Below, piece by piece: positions 51,179 to 61,518 of a DNA stretch of 64,000 bases. Source of the DNA: Streptomyces sp. NBC_00569 (GTDB lineage Bacteria > Actinomycetota > Actinomycetes > Streptomycetales > Streptomycetaceae); the NCBI RefSeq assembly GCF_036345255.1, contig NZ_CP107783.1, forward strand, positions 6,680,001 to 6,744,000. Direction: 5' to 3'. The position numbers were made by a program, and so were the translations under genes. Each line of letters begins with the position of its first letter. The stretch's first letter is position 1. The notes beneath the pieces were generated by a model. The model saw only the letters and a list, made by a program, of their open reading frames with translations. It did not search any database and was not told where the DNA came from.

Positions 51179-54121
51179 TTACACGCCCGGCGACGGAACC
51201 CCCCGCACCTCCACCCCGCCCGCCGCGCTCCCGAGGAGCTTCAGCTGCACGTCTCCCGGGCCCGCCGGGGTCGTGCCGTCGGCGAGGACGGCCAGGGCGA
51301 GGGTGTTGGAGCCGCGGGTGCGCAGGATGCCGTTCGGGACGGCGAACGTGTGCTGGGGGCCCACGTCGTTGATGTACTGGCCCATGTTCCAGCCGTTGAC
51401 GTAGAGCTGGACACGGTAGGCGTGGGCCGCGTCGTCCGTGAACGTGAGGCCGATCGAGGCGTCCACGTCGTGGTCGACGGCCAGCCGGAACGTGGTGCGG
51501 TACCAGGAGACCCCCTGGCGCACCGGGCCGTCGACCGGGAACGCGGCCCGCTCCCAGCCGCCGTCCGTGTCGAGATCGAGCCCCGGCAGGTGCCAGCCGT
51601 GCCGCTCCCCGTACAGACCGCCCGTGTTGAGCGGGCCGCGCACCGGGTCCGTGCCCGAAGCGCCCTGGATGCGCCAGGTCACGGCCGGATCCGCGCCCGT
51701 GAACGCCACCCCGGTCAGGCCGCGCGCCAACTTGTGCGAGTCCCGGGCGCCGCCGTCCTCGTCGTGCTGCATGCGGCGGACGAGGACCGAGAGGACATGG
51801 CCGCCGTCGGCGGTGCGCAGGTCGGCGGGCAGGGCGAAGGCCGCCGTCGCCGTCCACGTGCCCTGGGTGGACTGGGCCGACGTCGGCACCGGCATCCGGT
51901 GCGTGCCGAGAGGGCGGCCGTCGAGCCACGCCATCAGCAGGCCCTGGGTGCCGGTGGAGTACGCCAGGTTGACCGACTCGGCGCCACTCGCGTCGTCGAA
52001 CGAACCCCGGTACCAGACGTCGCCGTAGTGGAAGCCGTAGTCGTCGGCGAACAGGACGGGCCGGCCCGCGGGCACGGGCGTCGTCGAGTACGACGTCGCC
52101 TTGTCGGCGACGGTCCAGTCCGTGTCGTCGAAGTCCTGCTCCGACTCCGGGTTTTCGGCATGCTGCCGCCAGCCGGTGAGCGCGGGCAGCTGTACCTCCG
52201 GGACGCCCGGGAGCGCCCGCCCGGCGGCGAAGCTTCCGGAAAGAGTGGTGCGCGCATGGACCGGGCCGTGGTTCCAGGTGATCAGCTGCACGCCACGCGG
52301 CGCCCACACCTCCAGGTCGGCTTCCTCGATCGTGTCGCCCGTCAAGTGGAGCGTGGCGCCGTGGAGTTCGGCCCGGCGCAGCAGCGCGGGACCGCGGACG
52401 AGGACCGGGCCCGAAGGTGTGTCGTAGCGCCACAGCCGGGCGGACGTCTCGTCGTCCGCGAACATGACGAGGAGCGTGCCGCCCACCAACACCCGCACCA
52501 AGCCGCCCAGGTGGGTGGAGATGCGCAGGATTCCGTCCTCGTACGCCGTGGTGGCCGGCCCGTCGAGGACCGTGACCTCCGGCTCGTCCTCGTACGCGAA
52601 GGCCACCTCGGCCGGCTCTCCCGACCGGCCCGCGAACACCGCGACGTCCCGGCGCCCCGCGCTCAGCTGGATCATCGGCTGGACCGTCGAGTACGCCAGC
52701 TCCCGCTTCCCCAGAGCGGCCTCCGCCAGGACGAGCTTCGCGTCCTTCGCGCCGACCGTGACCTCCGCGCTCGCCGAGCCCACCGGCAGCGTCGATGTGA
52801 TCGACGCCGACGTGTCGTTGCGCAGGACGTAGACGTGCGCGCCCGTGTCGGGATTCGTCAGGTGGTAGACCTTCAGGGACGGGTCGGCGGCCGCCGTGTC
52901 CTGCGCCCGGTCCAGCTTCGCCAGGTCCGGCACGGAACGGAGCAGTTGGCCGATCTGGTGCATGGGCGTCAGCTTGGACGTGACATTGCGCGCCTCGTCG
53001 AGGGCCGCCCCGTAGTCGTACGACGTATAGACGACCGGCGCGGGGAGCCAGCCCCAGCTGGTGCCGCCGAACGTCATGTAGACGTTGTGGATCTTGATGC
53101 CGTTGGCGAGGTTGGTGAGGTAGAAGCGCCGCTCGTACGCCGCGTCGCGGGTGCGCCGCGACTCCTCGTATCCCTTGCCGGCGAACACGGCGCCGCCCCA
53201 CGGGTCGAACCAGCCGCCCCCGAACTCGGCCATCAGGCCAGGGGTGTCGGGGCTCGCCGTCGACCCACCCTTGGCGCCGCCCACACCGAAGTAGCCCCAG
53301 TCCGGCGGGTTGCCCGACGGCGACGGGTAGCCGTCGAATCCGTAGAGGTAGCGGCCGGACTCGTCACCCGTGCTGAACGAGCCCGGAGCCCAGTAGCCGT
53401 TGCGGCCCTTGTCGTTGTGGAACAGCGGGACGTCGATGCCGTCGGCGCGGACCTTCGCGTACAGGTGCGCCATGTAGTCCTTGCCGGCGGGGCTGGTCAC
53501 GTTCGAGGCGTACTCGTTCTCCAGCTCGTAGAGGACGACCGTGCCCTTGCCGCGCGTGTACTGGTACCGGGCGATGATCTCGTTCACGGCCGTCAAGTAC
53601 TCGTCCACGTGAGCCAGATAGTCGGGATCGGAGGTACGGGCCGTGCCCTTGGTGGCCGTCAGCCAGCCGGGGAATCCGCCCGCGTCGACCTCCGCGTTGA
53701 TGTAAGGGCCGGGGCGCGCGATGACGTAGAGACCCTCCTCGGCGGCTGTCTCCAGGAAGCGGCCGAGGTCGCGCACGCCCGTGAAGTCGTAGACGCCGGG
53801 GGATGGGGAGTGGAAATTCCACGCGACGTAGATGCTGACGGCGTTGTAGCCGTGCGCGCGCAGCTTCTGCAGCACGTCACGCCAGAGCGACGGGCTCGGC
53901 AGCCGGAACGGGTGCACCTCGCCCGACCACAGGACGACCCGGCTGCCGTCCACGAGCAGCGAGTACTTGTCGAAGGCGACGGTGTGCGTCCGCCCGTCGG
54001 CCTCGGGTACGGGGGTGGTCGCATCGTCGGGGGTGGCCGCGCCCGCCGTCGACAGCGGCAGGGAGAGGCTCGCCGCGGCCGTGGCGGCGAGCGAGGTGAA
54101 CGTACGCCTGCTGAGTTGCAA
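51179..54121 (-). CDS. GH35 beta-galactosidase, Tat-exported
   Basis: The 980-residue protein has a twin-arginine signal (LSRRTFTSLAATAAASLSL) and a GH35 barrel. The acid/base is Glu203 in ELENEY and the nucleophile is Glu299 in MAEFGGGW. Two or three beta-sandwich domains follow, including jelly-roll modules after residue ~560. It should cut beta-galactosides outside the cell. The start is a TTG with GGAG seven bases upstream; no ATG or GTG fits the signal peptide. It is the last gene of the galactose-type operon. Confidence 0.92.
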   Translation of the reverse strand: MQLSRRTFTSLAATAAASLSLPLSTAGAATPDDATTPVPEADGRTHTVAFDKYSLLVDGSRVVLWSGEVHPFRLPSPSLWRDVLQKLRAHGYNAVSIYVAWNFHSPSPGVYDFTGVRDLGRFLETAAEEGLYVIARPGPYINAEVDAGGFPGWLTATKGTARTSDPDYLAHVDEYLTAVNEIIARYQYTRGKGTVVLYELENEYASNVTSPAGKDYMAHLYAKVRADGIDVPLFHNDKGRNGYWAPGSFSTGDESGRYLYGFDGYPSPSGNPPDWGYFGVGGAKGGSTASPDTPGLMAEFGGGWFDPWGGAVFAGKGYEESRRTRDAAYERRFYLTNLANGIKIHNVYMTFGGTSWGWLPAPVVYTSYDYGAALDEARNVTSKLTPMHQIGQLLRSVPDLAKLDRAQDTAAADPSLKVYHLTNPDTGAHVYVLRNDTSASITSTLPVGSASAEVTVGAKDAKLVLAEAALGKRELAYSTVQPMIQLSAGRRDVAVFAGRSGEPAEVAFAYEDEPEVTVLDGPATTAYEDGILRISTHLGGLVRVLVGGTLLVMFADDETSARLWRYDTPSGPVLVRGPALLRRAELHGATLHLTGDTIEEADLEVWAPRGVQLITWNHGPVHARTTLSGSFAAGRALPGVPEVQLPALTGWRQHAENPESEQDFDDTDWTVADKATSYSTTPVPAGRPVLFADDYGFHYGDVWYRGSFDDASGAESVNLAYSTGTQGLLMAWLDGRPLGTHRMPVPTSAQSTQGTWTATAAFALPADLRTADGGHVLSVLVRRMQHDEDGGARDSHKLARGLTGVAFTGADPAVTWRIQGASGTDPVRGPLNTGGLYGERHGWHLPGLDLDTDGGWERAAFPVDGPVRQGVSWYRTTFRLAVDHDVDASIGLTFTDDAAHAYRVQLYVNGWNMGQYINDVGPQHTFAVPNGILRTRGSNTLALAVLADGTTPAGPGDVQLKLLGSAAGGVEVRGVPSPGV

Positions 54122-54175
54122 CTGACGTCTCCATAGGGCTCGGTGAGGTACGTGCGAAGGGGTGGAGGAAAGACA

Positions 54176-54210
54176 CCGGCCTCGCCCGTGGTGGTCACGG
54201 GCGGGGCCGG
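54176..54210 (-). terminator. Hairpin after the aldose epimerase gene
   Basis: A 15-bp stem (one G-T pair) with a GTGGT loop lies between the epimerase stop and the beta-galactosidase start. It may reduce read-through into the last gene. Confidence 0.8.
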
Positions 54211-54230
54211 GGGATGTGAGTGAGGGTCGG

Positions 54231-55388
54231 TCAGGCGCTGAACGAGTGCACCGTCGTCGTCCGGTACGTCTCGCCCGGGCGCAGAACCGTCGACGGGAAC
54301 GCCGGACGGTTCGGCGAGTCCGGGAAGTGCTGCGTCTCCAGGCACAGGCCGTCGCCCTGCCGGTAGGTGCGCCCGGAGGGGCCGGTGAGCGTGCCGTCGA
54401 GGAAGTTGCCCGAGTAGAACTGGACGCCCGGCTGATCCGTGGCGATCTTCAGAGTGCGGCCGGAGGACGGGTCGCGCAGCGTCGCGAAGTGCACGGGCCG
54501 CGCCGTGATCCCCTTGTCGAGGACCCAGTTGTGGTCGAAGCCCTTGGCCGTGATCAGCTGTGGGTGCGCGGTGCGGATGTCGCGGCCGATCGGCTTCGCG
54601 GAGCGGAAGTCGAACGGGGTTCCCGCGACCTTCGCCCGCTCACCGGTCGGGATGAGTCCCGAGTCGGTGGGCGTGTAACGGGAGGCGGCGAGGGTGAGTT
54701 CGTGGTCGTAGATGCCGCCGCTGCCCTCGCCCGCGAGGTTGTAGTACGTGTGGTTCGTCAGGTTCACGACGGTCGCCTTGTTCGTCGTCGCCTCGTAGTC
54801 GATGCGCCAGTCGCCGCTCGCCCCGAGGGTGTAGGTGACTGTCACCTTGAGCGTGCCCGGGTAGCCCATCTCGCCGTCGACCGACGTGTAGTGCAGCTTC
54901 AGGCCGACGTCGGAGCCGGAGGTGAAGTCCTCCGCGTCCCACACCCGCGTGTTGAAGCCCTTCGCCCCGCCGTGCAGGGAGTTGACCCCGTCGTTCACGG
55001 AGAGCTGGTACGTCGTGCCGTCGAGGGTGAACCGGCCGTTCGCGATGCGGTTGCCGTAGCGGCCGATCGTGGAACCGAAGAACGTGGTGCCGGTGACGTA
55101 GCCCTCGATGGTGTCATAGCCGAGGGAGACGTTCACGTACCGGCCGTGACGGTCCGGTATCTCCAGGGACTGGATGATGCCGCCGTAGGAGAGGACCTTC
55201 AGGCGGGTGCCGCCGTTCTCCAGGGACCAGCGGTAGATTCTCGTGCCGTCGGCGAGCTGTCCGAAGGGCTCCTTCACGGGCCTCCTGTTTCCCGAGGCGG
55301 AGGCTGAGGCGTGGGCTGTTCCGCCCAGAGCGGTGGCTGCCGAACCGGCGGCGGCCGATGCGAGGAGAGTACGTCTGCTCAGTTCCAT
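54231..55388 (-). CDS. Secreted aldose 1-epimerase (mutarotase)
   Basis: The 385-residue protein has a twin-arginine signal (ELSRRTLLASAAAGSAAT) and a galactose-mutarotase fold. Catalytic His residues lie in SLHGGAKGF and NLTNHTYYNL; the catalytic Glu lies in CLETQHFPDSPN. Export is unusual but known in Streptomyces. It would interconvert anomers of galactose or arabinose released by the beta-galactosidase before uptake. ATG 55388 has GAGGGAG upstream. Confidence 0.92.
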   Translation of the reverse strand: MELSRRTLLASAAAGSAATALGGTAHASASASGNRRPVKEPFGQLADGTRIYRWSLENGGTRLKVLSYGGIIQSLEIPDRHGRYVNVSLGYDTIEGYVTGTTFFGSTIGRYGNRIANGRFTLDGTTYQLSVNDGVNSLHGGAKGFNTRVWDAEDFTSGSDVGLKLHYTSVDGEMGYPGTLKVTVTYTLGASGDWRIDYEATTNKATVVNLTNHTYYNLAGEGSGGIYDHELTLAASRYTPTDSGLIPTGERAKVAGTPFDFRSAKPIGRDIRTAHPQLITAKGFDHNWVLDKGITARPVHFATLRDPSSGRTLKIATDQPGVQFYSGNFLDGTLTGPSGRTYRQGDGLCLETQHFPDSPNRPAFPSTVLRPGETYRTTTVHSFSA

Positions 55389-55446
55389 GTGCGGCTCCCT
55401 CAAAGGGTGGGCCTCGCCGGGCTTGGGCCGACGGGGCCGAGCTGAC

Positions 55447-56697
55447 TTACGAACCGACCTTGCGCTTGTTCCACACGTCGAAGCCGACCGCCGCGAGCAG
55501 GACCAGGCCCTTGATGACCTGCTGCCAGTCGGTGCCGACGCCGACGAGGTTCATGCCGTTGTTCAGGACGCCGAGCACGGTGCCGCCGATGATCGCGCCG
55601 AGCACCGTGCCGACGCCGCCACTCATCGACGCGCCGCCGATGAACGAGGCGGCGATCGCCTCGAGTTCGAAGTTGACGCCCGCCTTCGGCGATGCGGCGT
55701 TGAAGCGGGCCGCGAAGACCAGGCCCGCGAGCGCCGCCAGCATCCCCATGTTGAGGAAGACCGCGAAGGTGACCTTCTTGTCCCGGACGCCGGAGAGCTT
55801 CGCCGCCGGCAGGTTGCCGCCGATCGCGTACACATGGCGGCCGATCACCGCGTTGCGCATCACGTAGCCGAAGGCGACTAGGAGCACGGCCAGGACGATC
55901 AGGACCACGGGCGCGCCCTTGTAGCTGGCGAGCAGCAGGGTGAAGACGAGGACGGCGGCGACCAGCGCGGTGAGCTTCAGCGCGAAGAGCTTCGCGGGCA
56001 GCACGTCGAGTGCGTACTCCTGCTGGCGCTTGCGGTCGCGCACCTCCTGCCACACGACGAGGGCGATGAGTCCCAGGCCGAGGAGCAGGGTGAGGTTGTG
56101 GTAGTTGGTGTCGGGGCCGACCTCGGGCAGGAAGCCGTTGGCGACCTTCTGCAGCCCGTCGGGGAACGGGCCGAGCGTCTGCCCCTTGAGGAAGATCTCC
56201 GTCAGACCGCGGAAGAGCAGCATGCCGGCCAGGGTCACGATGAACGACGGTATGCCGAGGTAGGCGATGAAGAAGCCCTGCATGGCCCCCGCGACCGCGC
56301 CGACGGCGAGGACCACGAGCGCGGCCACCGGCCACGACCAGTGGTGCGTGACCATGAGCACCGCGGCGAGCGCCCCCGTGAACGCGGTGATGGAGCCGAC
56401 CGACAGGTCGATGTGGCCCGCGATGATGACGATCATCATGCCGATCGCCAGGATCAGGATGTAGCTGTTCTGCAGCACCAGGTTCGAGACGTTGCGCGGC
56501 AGCAGCAGGTCGCCGCCCGTCCAGACCTCGAAAAGGATCACGATCAGGCCGAGGGCGAAGAGCATCCCGTACTGCCGCATGTTGCGGCGCATGCCGTCGA
56601 TGATCAGCCGGCCGAGGCCGGCCGCGTGCCCGGTGTCTCCGGATTCCCTCGGGCCCGCGGCGCCGGCCGGTGACCCGGCCTTCAGGTTCGTGCTCAT
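55447..56697 (-). CDS. CUT2 ABC importer, permease (MmsB/XylH-like)
   Basis: The 416-residue permease has about ten helices. Key blocks are IIAGHIDLSVGSITAFTGA (typical of RbsC/XylH), LGIPSFIVTLAGMLLFRGLT and IAASFIGGASMSGGVGTVLGA. It is larger than RbsC and matches the XylH/MmsB type. It lies five bases after the ATPase gene's stop and forms one importer with the two upstream genes. Confidence 0.92.
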   Translation of the reverse strand: MSTNLKAGSPAGAAGPRESGDTGHAAGLGRLIIDGMRRNMRQYGMLFALGLIVILFEVWTGGDLLLPRNVSNLVLQNSYILILAIGMMIVIIAGHIDLSVGSITAFTGALAAVLMVTHHWSWPVAALVVLAVGAVAGAMQGFFIAYLGIPSFIVTLAGMLLFRGLTEIFLKGQTLGPFPDGLQKVANGFLPEVGPDTNYHNLTLLLGLGLIALVVWQEVRDRKRQQEYALDVLPAKLFALKLTALVAAVLVFTLLLASYKGAPVVLIVLAVLLVAFGYVMRNAVIGRHVYAIGGNLPAAKLSGVRDKKVTFAVFLNMGMLAALAGLVFAARFNAASPKAGVNFELEAIAASFIGGASMSGGVGTVLGAIIGGTVLGVLNNGMNLVGVGTDWQQVIKGLVLLAAVGFDVWNKRKVGS

Positions 56698-56702
56698 CCG
56701 TC

Positions 56703-58244
56703 CTACCTCTTGTCCTTGGTCATGTGCCGCATCAGCACTTCCTGGGTGGCCTCCGCTCGCGGGACCTCACCGGTGAGCCGTCCGGCCGACATCGTGTAGA
56801 TCCGGTCGCACATGCCGAGCAGCTCGGGCAGTTCGGAGGAGATGAAGACAACGGCCTTGCCCTCGGCGGCCAGTTGGTCGATCACCGTGTAGATCTCGTA
56901 CTTCGCACCCACGTCGATGCCGCGGGTCGGCTCGTCGAGGATCAGCACATCGGGCCCCGCGAAGATCCACTTGCTGAGGACGACCTTCTGCTGGTTGCCG
57001 CCGGAGAGCCGGCCCACGGGTTCGGAGACGTTGGGCGCCTTGATGTTCATGGACGTGCGGAAGCCCTCGGAGACCTTCCGCTCCTCGTGCTCGTCGACGA
57101 CCCCGCGCCGGGCGACCTTGCGCAGCGCGCTCAGCGAGATGTTGCGGTTGATGGAGTCGATGAGATTGAGGCCGTAGTGCTTGCGGTCCTCGGTGACGTA
57201 CGCGATGCCGTGACCGACCGCCTCGGGGACGGTGCGGGTGCGGATCTCGGTGCCGTCCTTGAGGACACTGCCGCCCGCGTACTTCCCGTAGGCCCGCCCG
57301 AACACGCTCATCGCGAGCTCCGTGCGGCCCGCGCCCATCAGCCCCGCGATGCCGACGATCTCCCCGCGGCGCACGTTCAGGGACACCGAGTCGACGACCT
57401 TGCGCTGCTGGTCGATGGGGTGGAAGACGGTCCAGTCGCGGATCTCGAGGGCCGGCGCCGCGGTGCGGTCCTGCGGGTGCGGGGTGCGCTCCGGGAAGCG
57501 GTGGTCGAGGTCGCGGCCGACCATGGCGCGGATGATCCGCTCCTCGGTCGTCTCCGCGGCCTTCACGTCGAGCGTCTCGATCGAGTGCCCGTCGCGGATG
57601 ACCGTCACGGAGTCCGCGACCCGGGCGATCTCGTTGAGCTTGTGCGAGATGATGATCGAGGTGATGCCCTGGCCCTTCAACTCCAGGATCAGATCGAGGA
57701 GTTTGCCGCTGTCCTCGTCGTTGAGCGCGGCCGTCGGCTCGTCGAGGATGAGCAGCTTCACCTCCTTCGACAGGGCCTTGGCGATCTCGACCAGTTGCTG
57801 CTTCCCGACGCCGATGTCGGCGACGCGGGTCTGCGGGTGCTCGTTCAGACCGACCCGCCGCAGCAGGTCCGTGGCGTGCTTGAGGGTCTCGCCCCAGCTG
57901 ATCACGCCCCGCGTGGCGTGCTCGTTGCCGAGGAAGATGTTCTCGGCGAGCGAGAGGTACGGCACCAGGGCGAGTTCCTGGTGGATGATCACGATGCCGC
58001 GCTTCTCGCTCGCCCCGATGTCCTTGAACCGGCACGGCTCGCCCTCGAAGAGGATCTCCCCCTCGTAACTGCCGTGCGGGTGAACGCCGCTGAGGACCTT
58101 CATCAGCGTCGACTTCCCTGCGCCGTTCTCCCCGCAGACGGCGTGGACCTCGCCCGCGCGCACGCTCAGAGAGACGTCCGCGAGCGCCTTGACGCCGGGA
58201 AAGGTCTTGACGATCGAGCGCATTTCCAGGACGGGTCCCGCCAT
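56703..58244 (-). CDS. CUT2 ABC importer, double ATPase (MmsA/XylG-like)
   Basis: The 513-residue protein has two ATPase domains. The first has Walker [13 protein letters not shown] and signature LSGG-like segments. The second has the degenerate Walker [13 protein letters not shown] usual in this family, then [14 protein letters not shown] and [12 protein letters not shown]. It powers sugar uptake with the adjacent permease and binding protein. Confidence 0.93.
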   Translation of the reverse strand: MAGPVLEMRSIVKTFPGVKALADVSLSVRAGEVHAVCGENGAGKSTLMKVLSGVHPHGSYEGEILFEGEPCRFKDIGASEKRGIVIIHQELALVPYLSLAENIFLGNEHATRGVISWGETLKHATDLLRRVGLNEHPQTRVADIGVGKQQLVEIAKALSKEVKLLILDEPTAALNDEDSGKLLDLILELKGQGITSIIISHKLNEIARVADSVTVIRDGHSIETLDVKAAETTEERIIRAMVGRDLDHRFPERTPHPQDRTAAPALEIRDWTVFHPIDQQRKVVDSVSLNVRRGEIVGIAGLMGAGRTELAMSVFGRAYGKYAGGSVLKDGTEIRTRTVPEAVGHGIAYVTEDRKHYGLNLIDSINRNISLSALRKVARRGVVDEHEERKVSEGFRTSMNIKAPNVSEPVGRLSGGNQQKVVLSKWIFAGPDVLILDEPTRGIDVGAKYEIYTVIDQLAAEGKAVVFISSELPELLGMCDRIYTMSAGRLTGEVPRAEATQEVLMRHMTKDKR

Positions 58245-58287
58245 GGTCGTGCCTTTCTGCTCCGTGTGAACCGGTGGTGTGGGCGGG

Positions 58288-59397
58288 CTACTTGAGGTCG
58301 CTCGCCTTGATGTAGCCGGTGTCGATGAGCTCCTTCTGGTAGTTGCTCTTGTCGACGCTCACCGGCTGGAGCAGATAGGACGGCACGACCTTCTTGCCGT
58401 TGTTGTACGACGTGGTGTCGTTGACCTGCGGCTTCTTCCCCTTCAGCACCGCGTCGACCATGCTGGAGGCGACCTTGGCCAACTGCCGGGTGTCCTTGTA
58501 GACGGTCTGGGTCTGCTGGCCCGCGACGATCGACTTCACCGAGGCGACCTCGGCGTCCTGCCCGGTGACGACGGGCAACGGCTTGCTCGCCGAGCCGTAG
58601 TCGTCGGACTTGAGCGCCGACAGGATGCCGATCGAGATGCCGTCGTACGGGGAGAGGACGGCGTCCACCTTGGCCGAGGAGTACGACGAGGTGAGCAGGT
58701 CGTCCATGCGCTTCTGCGCGGTGCCGCCGTCCCAGCGCAGCGTCGTGACCTTGTTGAGCGCCGTCTGGCCGGACCGGACCACGAGCTGCTTCTTGTCGAT
58801 GTAGGGCTGGAGCACCTTCATCGCGCCGTTGAAGAAGTACTTGGTGTTGTTGTCGTCGTTCGAGCCGGCGAACAGCTCGATGTTGAAGGGCCCCTTCTTG
58901 GAGCCGTCCTTCAGACCCAGCTTCTCGGTGATGTACGTGCCCTGGAGCCGGCCGACCTTCTCGTTGTCGAAGGAGGCGTAGTAGTCGACGTAGGGGGAGT
59001 TGAGCAGGAGGCGGTCGTAGGAGATGACGGGGATGTGCGCGTCATGGGCCTCCTTGAGGACGTTGGAGAGCGCGTCGCCGTTGATCGCGGCGATGACCAG
59101 GGCGTCCACGCCCTGCGTGATCATGCCTTCGAGCTGCTGGACCTGCTGGTCGACGTCGTCCTCGCCGTACTGGAGGGTCGTCTTGTAGCCGGCCTTGTGC
59201 AGCGTGGTGACCATGTTCTTGCCGTCGGCTATCCAGCGCTCGGACGACTTGGTCGGCATGGCGATGCCGACGGTCATCTCCTTCTTGTCCTTCGATTCCT
59301 TGCTGCCGCCCTCACTGCTCTGCCCGCAGGCGGTCAGGGCGAGGGCGAGAGCGGCGGCTCCCGCCACGGCGGAAACGGCACTTCTGCGGTTGCGCAT
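58288..59397 (-). CDS. CUT2 ABC importer, sugar-binding lipoprotein (ChvE-like)
   Basis: The 369-residue protein has a lipobox (ALTAC, Cys24) and a family-4 periplasmic-binding fold ([50 protein letters not shown]). ChvE-type proteins bind galactose, arabinose, xylose and glucose. ATG 59397 has AAGGA nine bases upstream; an ATG two codons earlier is too close to it. Confidence 0.92.
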   Translation of the reverse strand: MRNRRSAVSAVAGAAALALALTACGQSSEGGSKESKDKKEMTVGIAMPTKSSERWIADGKNMVTTLHKAGYKTTLQYGEDDVDQQVQQLEGMITQGVDALVIAAINGDALSNVLKEAHDAHIPVISYDRLLLNSPYVDYYASFDNEKVGRLQGTYITEKLGLKDGSKKGPFNIELFAGSNDDNNTKYFFNGAMKVLQPYIDKKQLVVRSGQTALNKVTTLRWDGGTAQKRMDDLLTSSYSSAKVDAVLSPYDGISIGILSALKSDDYGSASKPLPVVTGQDAEVASVKSIVAGQQTQTVYKDTRQLAKVASSMVDAVLKGKKPQVNDTTSYNNGKKVVPSYLLQPVSVDKSNYQKELIDTGYIKASDLK

Positions 59398-59451
59398 GGT
59401 CATCAGTCCTTGTCGGTCGCGTCGTGGGAGCGGAGACGTCAGCGGGATGGG

Positions 59452-60420
59452 TCAGTGGGAAGCGGTCAGCGGGAAACGGTCGAGAGTGCCCGGCAGCCGC
59501 GAGCCCAGCGGCGACATGCCGCCGTCCGCGCCGTGCCGGGCCAGCAGGTCGAGAGCGAGCCGGCCGCGGCGCACGCGCTCACGGGCGGTGTCGAGAGTGA
59601 CGTCGCGCAGGTGGGCGCCGTACGGGTAGATGGCGGGGGCTTTCGCGAGCCCGAACTTCAGGTACAGCGGCGCCCCGCGGCGGATCAGCTCCGCGATCTC
59701 GTACATCCGTACATAGCCGCCGAGGTCGTCCGGCGCCTCGACGTACAGGTCCATGGGTGCGGCGGAGACCCGGCGGATCTCGGTGAGATGAGCCGGTGTC
59801 AGGTCGCTCGGCACATTGAGCGAGTCGGCGCCGAGCCGCTCGAAGACGGCGTAGGAGGCCGGGTTGACCGGGCCGATGAGCGCGGACACCTTGAGCGTGG
59901 TGTCACCGGGGATCACCCCTTGCTCGCGCGCCCGGTGCAGCGTCCACAGCACGCCCTCGTCGGCGACGAGCAGGCATTTCACGCCCAGCTCCGTGGCCCG
60001 GACGGCGTCTTCCACGCAACCGGCGACGGCGTCGTGGCCGCGGGCGCGCAGGCCGGCGCCGTGCGAGTCGGTGCGCACGGAGGCGCCGGTGTCCCAGGTG
60101 CCGCGCGGGCCGGTGAACAGGCAGAGCTCGATGTCCCGCTCGGCGGCCGACTCGACCATCTCGGTGATCTCGGCGTCGGTGAGCATCCACACGCCGCTGC
60201 CCTGGCTGATCCGGTGGACCGGCACGTCGAGGCGCGAGGCCTCCTTGAGGACGACGGCCAGCGCCTCGGGGCCCTCGACCGAGGGGATCTCGGTGCGCCA
60301 GGTGCCGCCGTCGGGGAAGGCGTGCGGGGAGGTGTCGCTGTCGTCGGTACGGGGGGCGGACAGGCCCAGGGCCGCGAGGGCGGGTTCGCCGGGGCGGCGG
60401 GGAGAGGAGGAGTCGGTCAC
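59452..60420 (-). CDS. U32-like barrel protein in the sugar operon, function unknown
   Basis: The 322-residue protein looks like a TIM barrel. It has RLDVPVHRISQGSGVW, IELCLFTGPRGTWDTG, LGVKCLLVADEGVLW, LKVSALIGPVNPASY, ADSLNVPSDLTPAHL and APMDLYVEAPDDLGG, resembling the strand pattern of peptidase U32-like proteins. No catalytic residues are clear, and a protease role in this sugar operon is unlikely. It is the first gene after the GTTCGATATTTCGAAC operator, so it is controlled with the importer. An isomerase or aldolase-like role is possible. Confidence 0.6.
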   Translation of the reverse strand: MTDSSSPRRPGEPALAALGLSAPRTDDSDTSPHAFPDGGTWRTEIPSVEGPEALAVVLKEASRLDVPVHRISQGSGVWMLTDAEITEMVESAAERDIELCLFTGPRGTWDTGASVRTDSHGAGLRARGHDAVAGCVEDAVRATELGVKCLLVADEGVLWTLHRAREQGVIPGDTTLKVSALIGPVNPASYAVFERLGADSLNVPSDLTPAHLTEIRRVSAAPMDLYVEAPDDLGGYVRMYEIAELIRRGAPLYLKFGLAKAPAIYPYGAHLRDVTLDTARERVRRGRLALDLLARHGADGGMSPLGSRLPGTLDRFPLTASH

Positions 60421-60444
60421 GGGCAGTCCTTCACGTTCGGTGTT

Positions 60445-60460
60445 GTTCGATATTTCGAAC
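60445..60460. promoter_or_regulatory. IclR-type operator before the galactose/CUT2 operon
   Basis: GTTCGATATTTCGAAC is the best palindrome of the set (14 of 16 bases symmetric). It lies 25 bases before the start of the U32-like gene and should control the whole minus-strand operon down to the beta-galactosidase. Confidence 0.82.
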
Positions 60461-60513
60461 GAGGTTCGGATCGGTGGGTGCGGGCAGGCCCGGAACGTGC
60501 CGGGCGGCAGGAG

Positions 60514-61518
60514 CTAGGGGAGCAGCAGGACCTTGCCCACCTTGGGGCCACCGGATCCCACCAGCTCGATGGCGTCAGGGAACTGATCCAGCGGCAGCTC
60601 GTGCGTCACCAGCGGCAGCGGATCCAGGAGCCCCGCGCCGAAGACCCGCACGGCGTGCGCCCAGGCGGCCGGCGGCGCCCCGAACACGGTCCGCACCTCC
60701 AGCTGGCCCACGACGAGTCCGGTCGGATCGAGCCCCGCCGCGCCGGACGACGGGAGCCCGGTGAGGACGAGCCGCCCCCCGCGCCGCAGCAGCGACGCCG
60801 CGGTACGGGCCGAGTCCGCGGACCCGGCGGTCTCGATCACCACATCGAAGTCGCCGGGCAGCTCCTGGCCGGGCGTACGGAAGTCCGTCCCGCCGAACTC
60901 GCTCGCCAGGGCGGCCCGTTCGGGCCGGGTGTCGACGGTGAGGAGCACGGCGGGGGAGTTCGCCGCGAGGAACTGCACGGCGAGCATGCCGAGGGTGCCC
61001 GCGCCGACGACGGCGACCCGTTCGCCGGGCCGCGCGTCCGCCTTGAGCGTGGCCGCGGCGACGCAGGCCGCGGGTTCGAGCAGCGCGGCCGCCGTCAGGT
61101 CGGCGTCGTCCGGCAGGACGTGCAGGAGACGGGCGGGCAGGGTCAGCGTGGCGGCCATGGCGCCGGGTTGCGTGAACCCGGTCTCCTCGTACCCGGCCGT
61201 GCACAGCGTGGTCTCGCCGGCATGGCACCGGGCGCAGACCTGGCAGTTACGGAAACCCTCGCCGACGACCTTCCTGCCGACGAGCGACTGGGGGGCGCCC
61301 GGCCCGACGGCCTCGACGGTGCCGGACCACTCGTGGCCCGGAGTGAGCGGGTACCGCACGTACCCCTCGGGCCGGTTGCCCCGGTACACCTCGCGGTCGC
61401 TGCCGCAGATGCCCACGGCGTGCACGCGGACCAGCGCCTCGCCGGCGCCCGGCGGCGTCGGCTCGTGAGGAACGATCCGGTACGCGCCCGGCGCCTCGAC
61501 GACGACCGCGACGCTCAC
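60514..61518 (-). CDS. Zinc-dependent sugar/alcohol dehydrogenase
   Basis: The 334-residue medium-chain dehydrogenase has the catalytic zinc ligands in VGICGSD and PGHEWSG, a structural zinc set (CQVCARCHAGETTLC), and the NAD motif AVVGAGTLGMLAVQFL. Its GTG start overlaps the dehydratase stop as GTGA, so the pair is coupled. Oxidation of galactose or arabinose to the lactone, or of a later intermediate, is the likely task. Confidence 0.88.
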   Translation of the reverse strand: MSVAVVVEAPGAYRIVPHEPTPPGAGEALVRVHAVGICGSDREVYRGNRPEGYVRYPLTPGHEWSGTVEAVGPGAPQSLVGRKVVGEGFRNCQVCARCHAGETTLCTAGYEETGFTQPGAMAATLTLPARLLHVLPDDADLTAAALLEPAACVAAATLKADARPGERVAVVGAGTLGMLAVQFLAANSPAVLLTVDTRPERAALASEFGGTDFRTPGQELPGDFDVVIETAGSADSARTAASLLRRGGRLVLTGLPSSGAAGLDPTGLVVGQLEVRTVFGAPPAAWAHAVRVFGAGLLDPLPLVTHELPLDQFPDAIELVGSGGPKVGKVLLLP

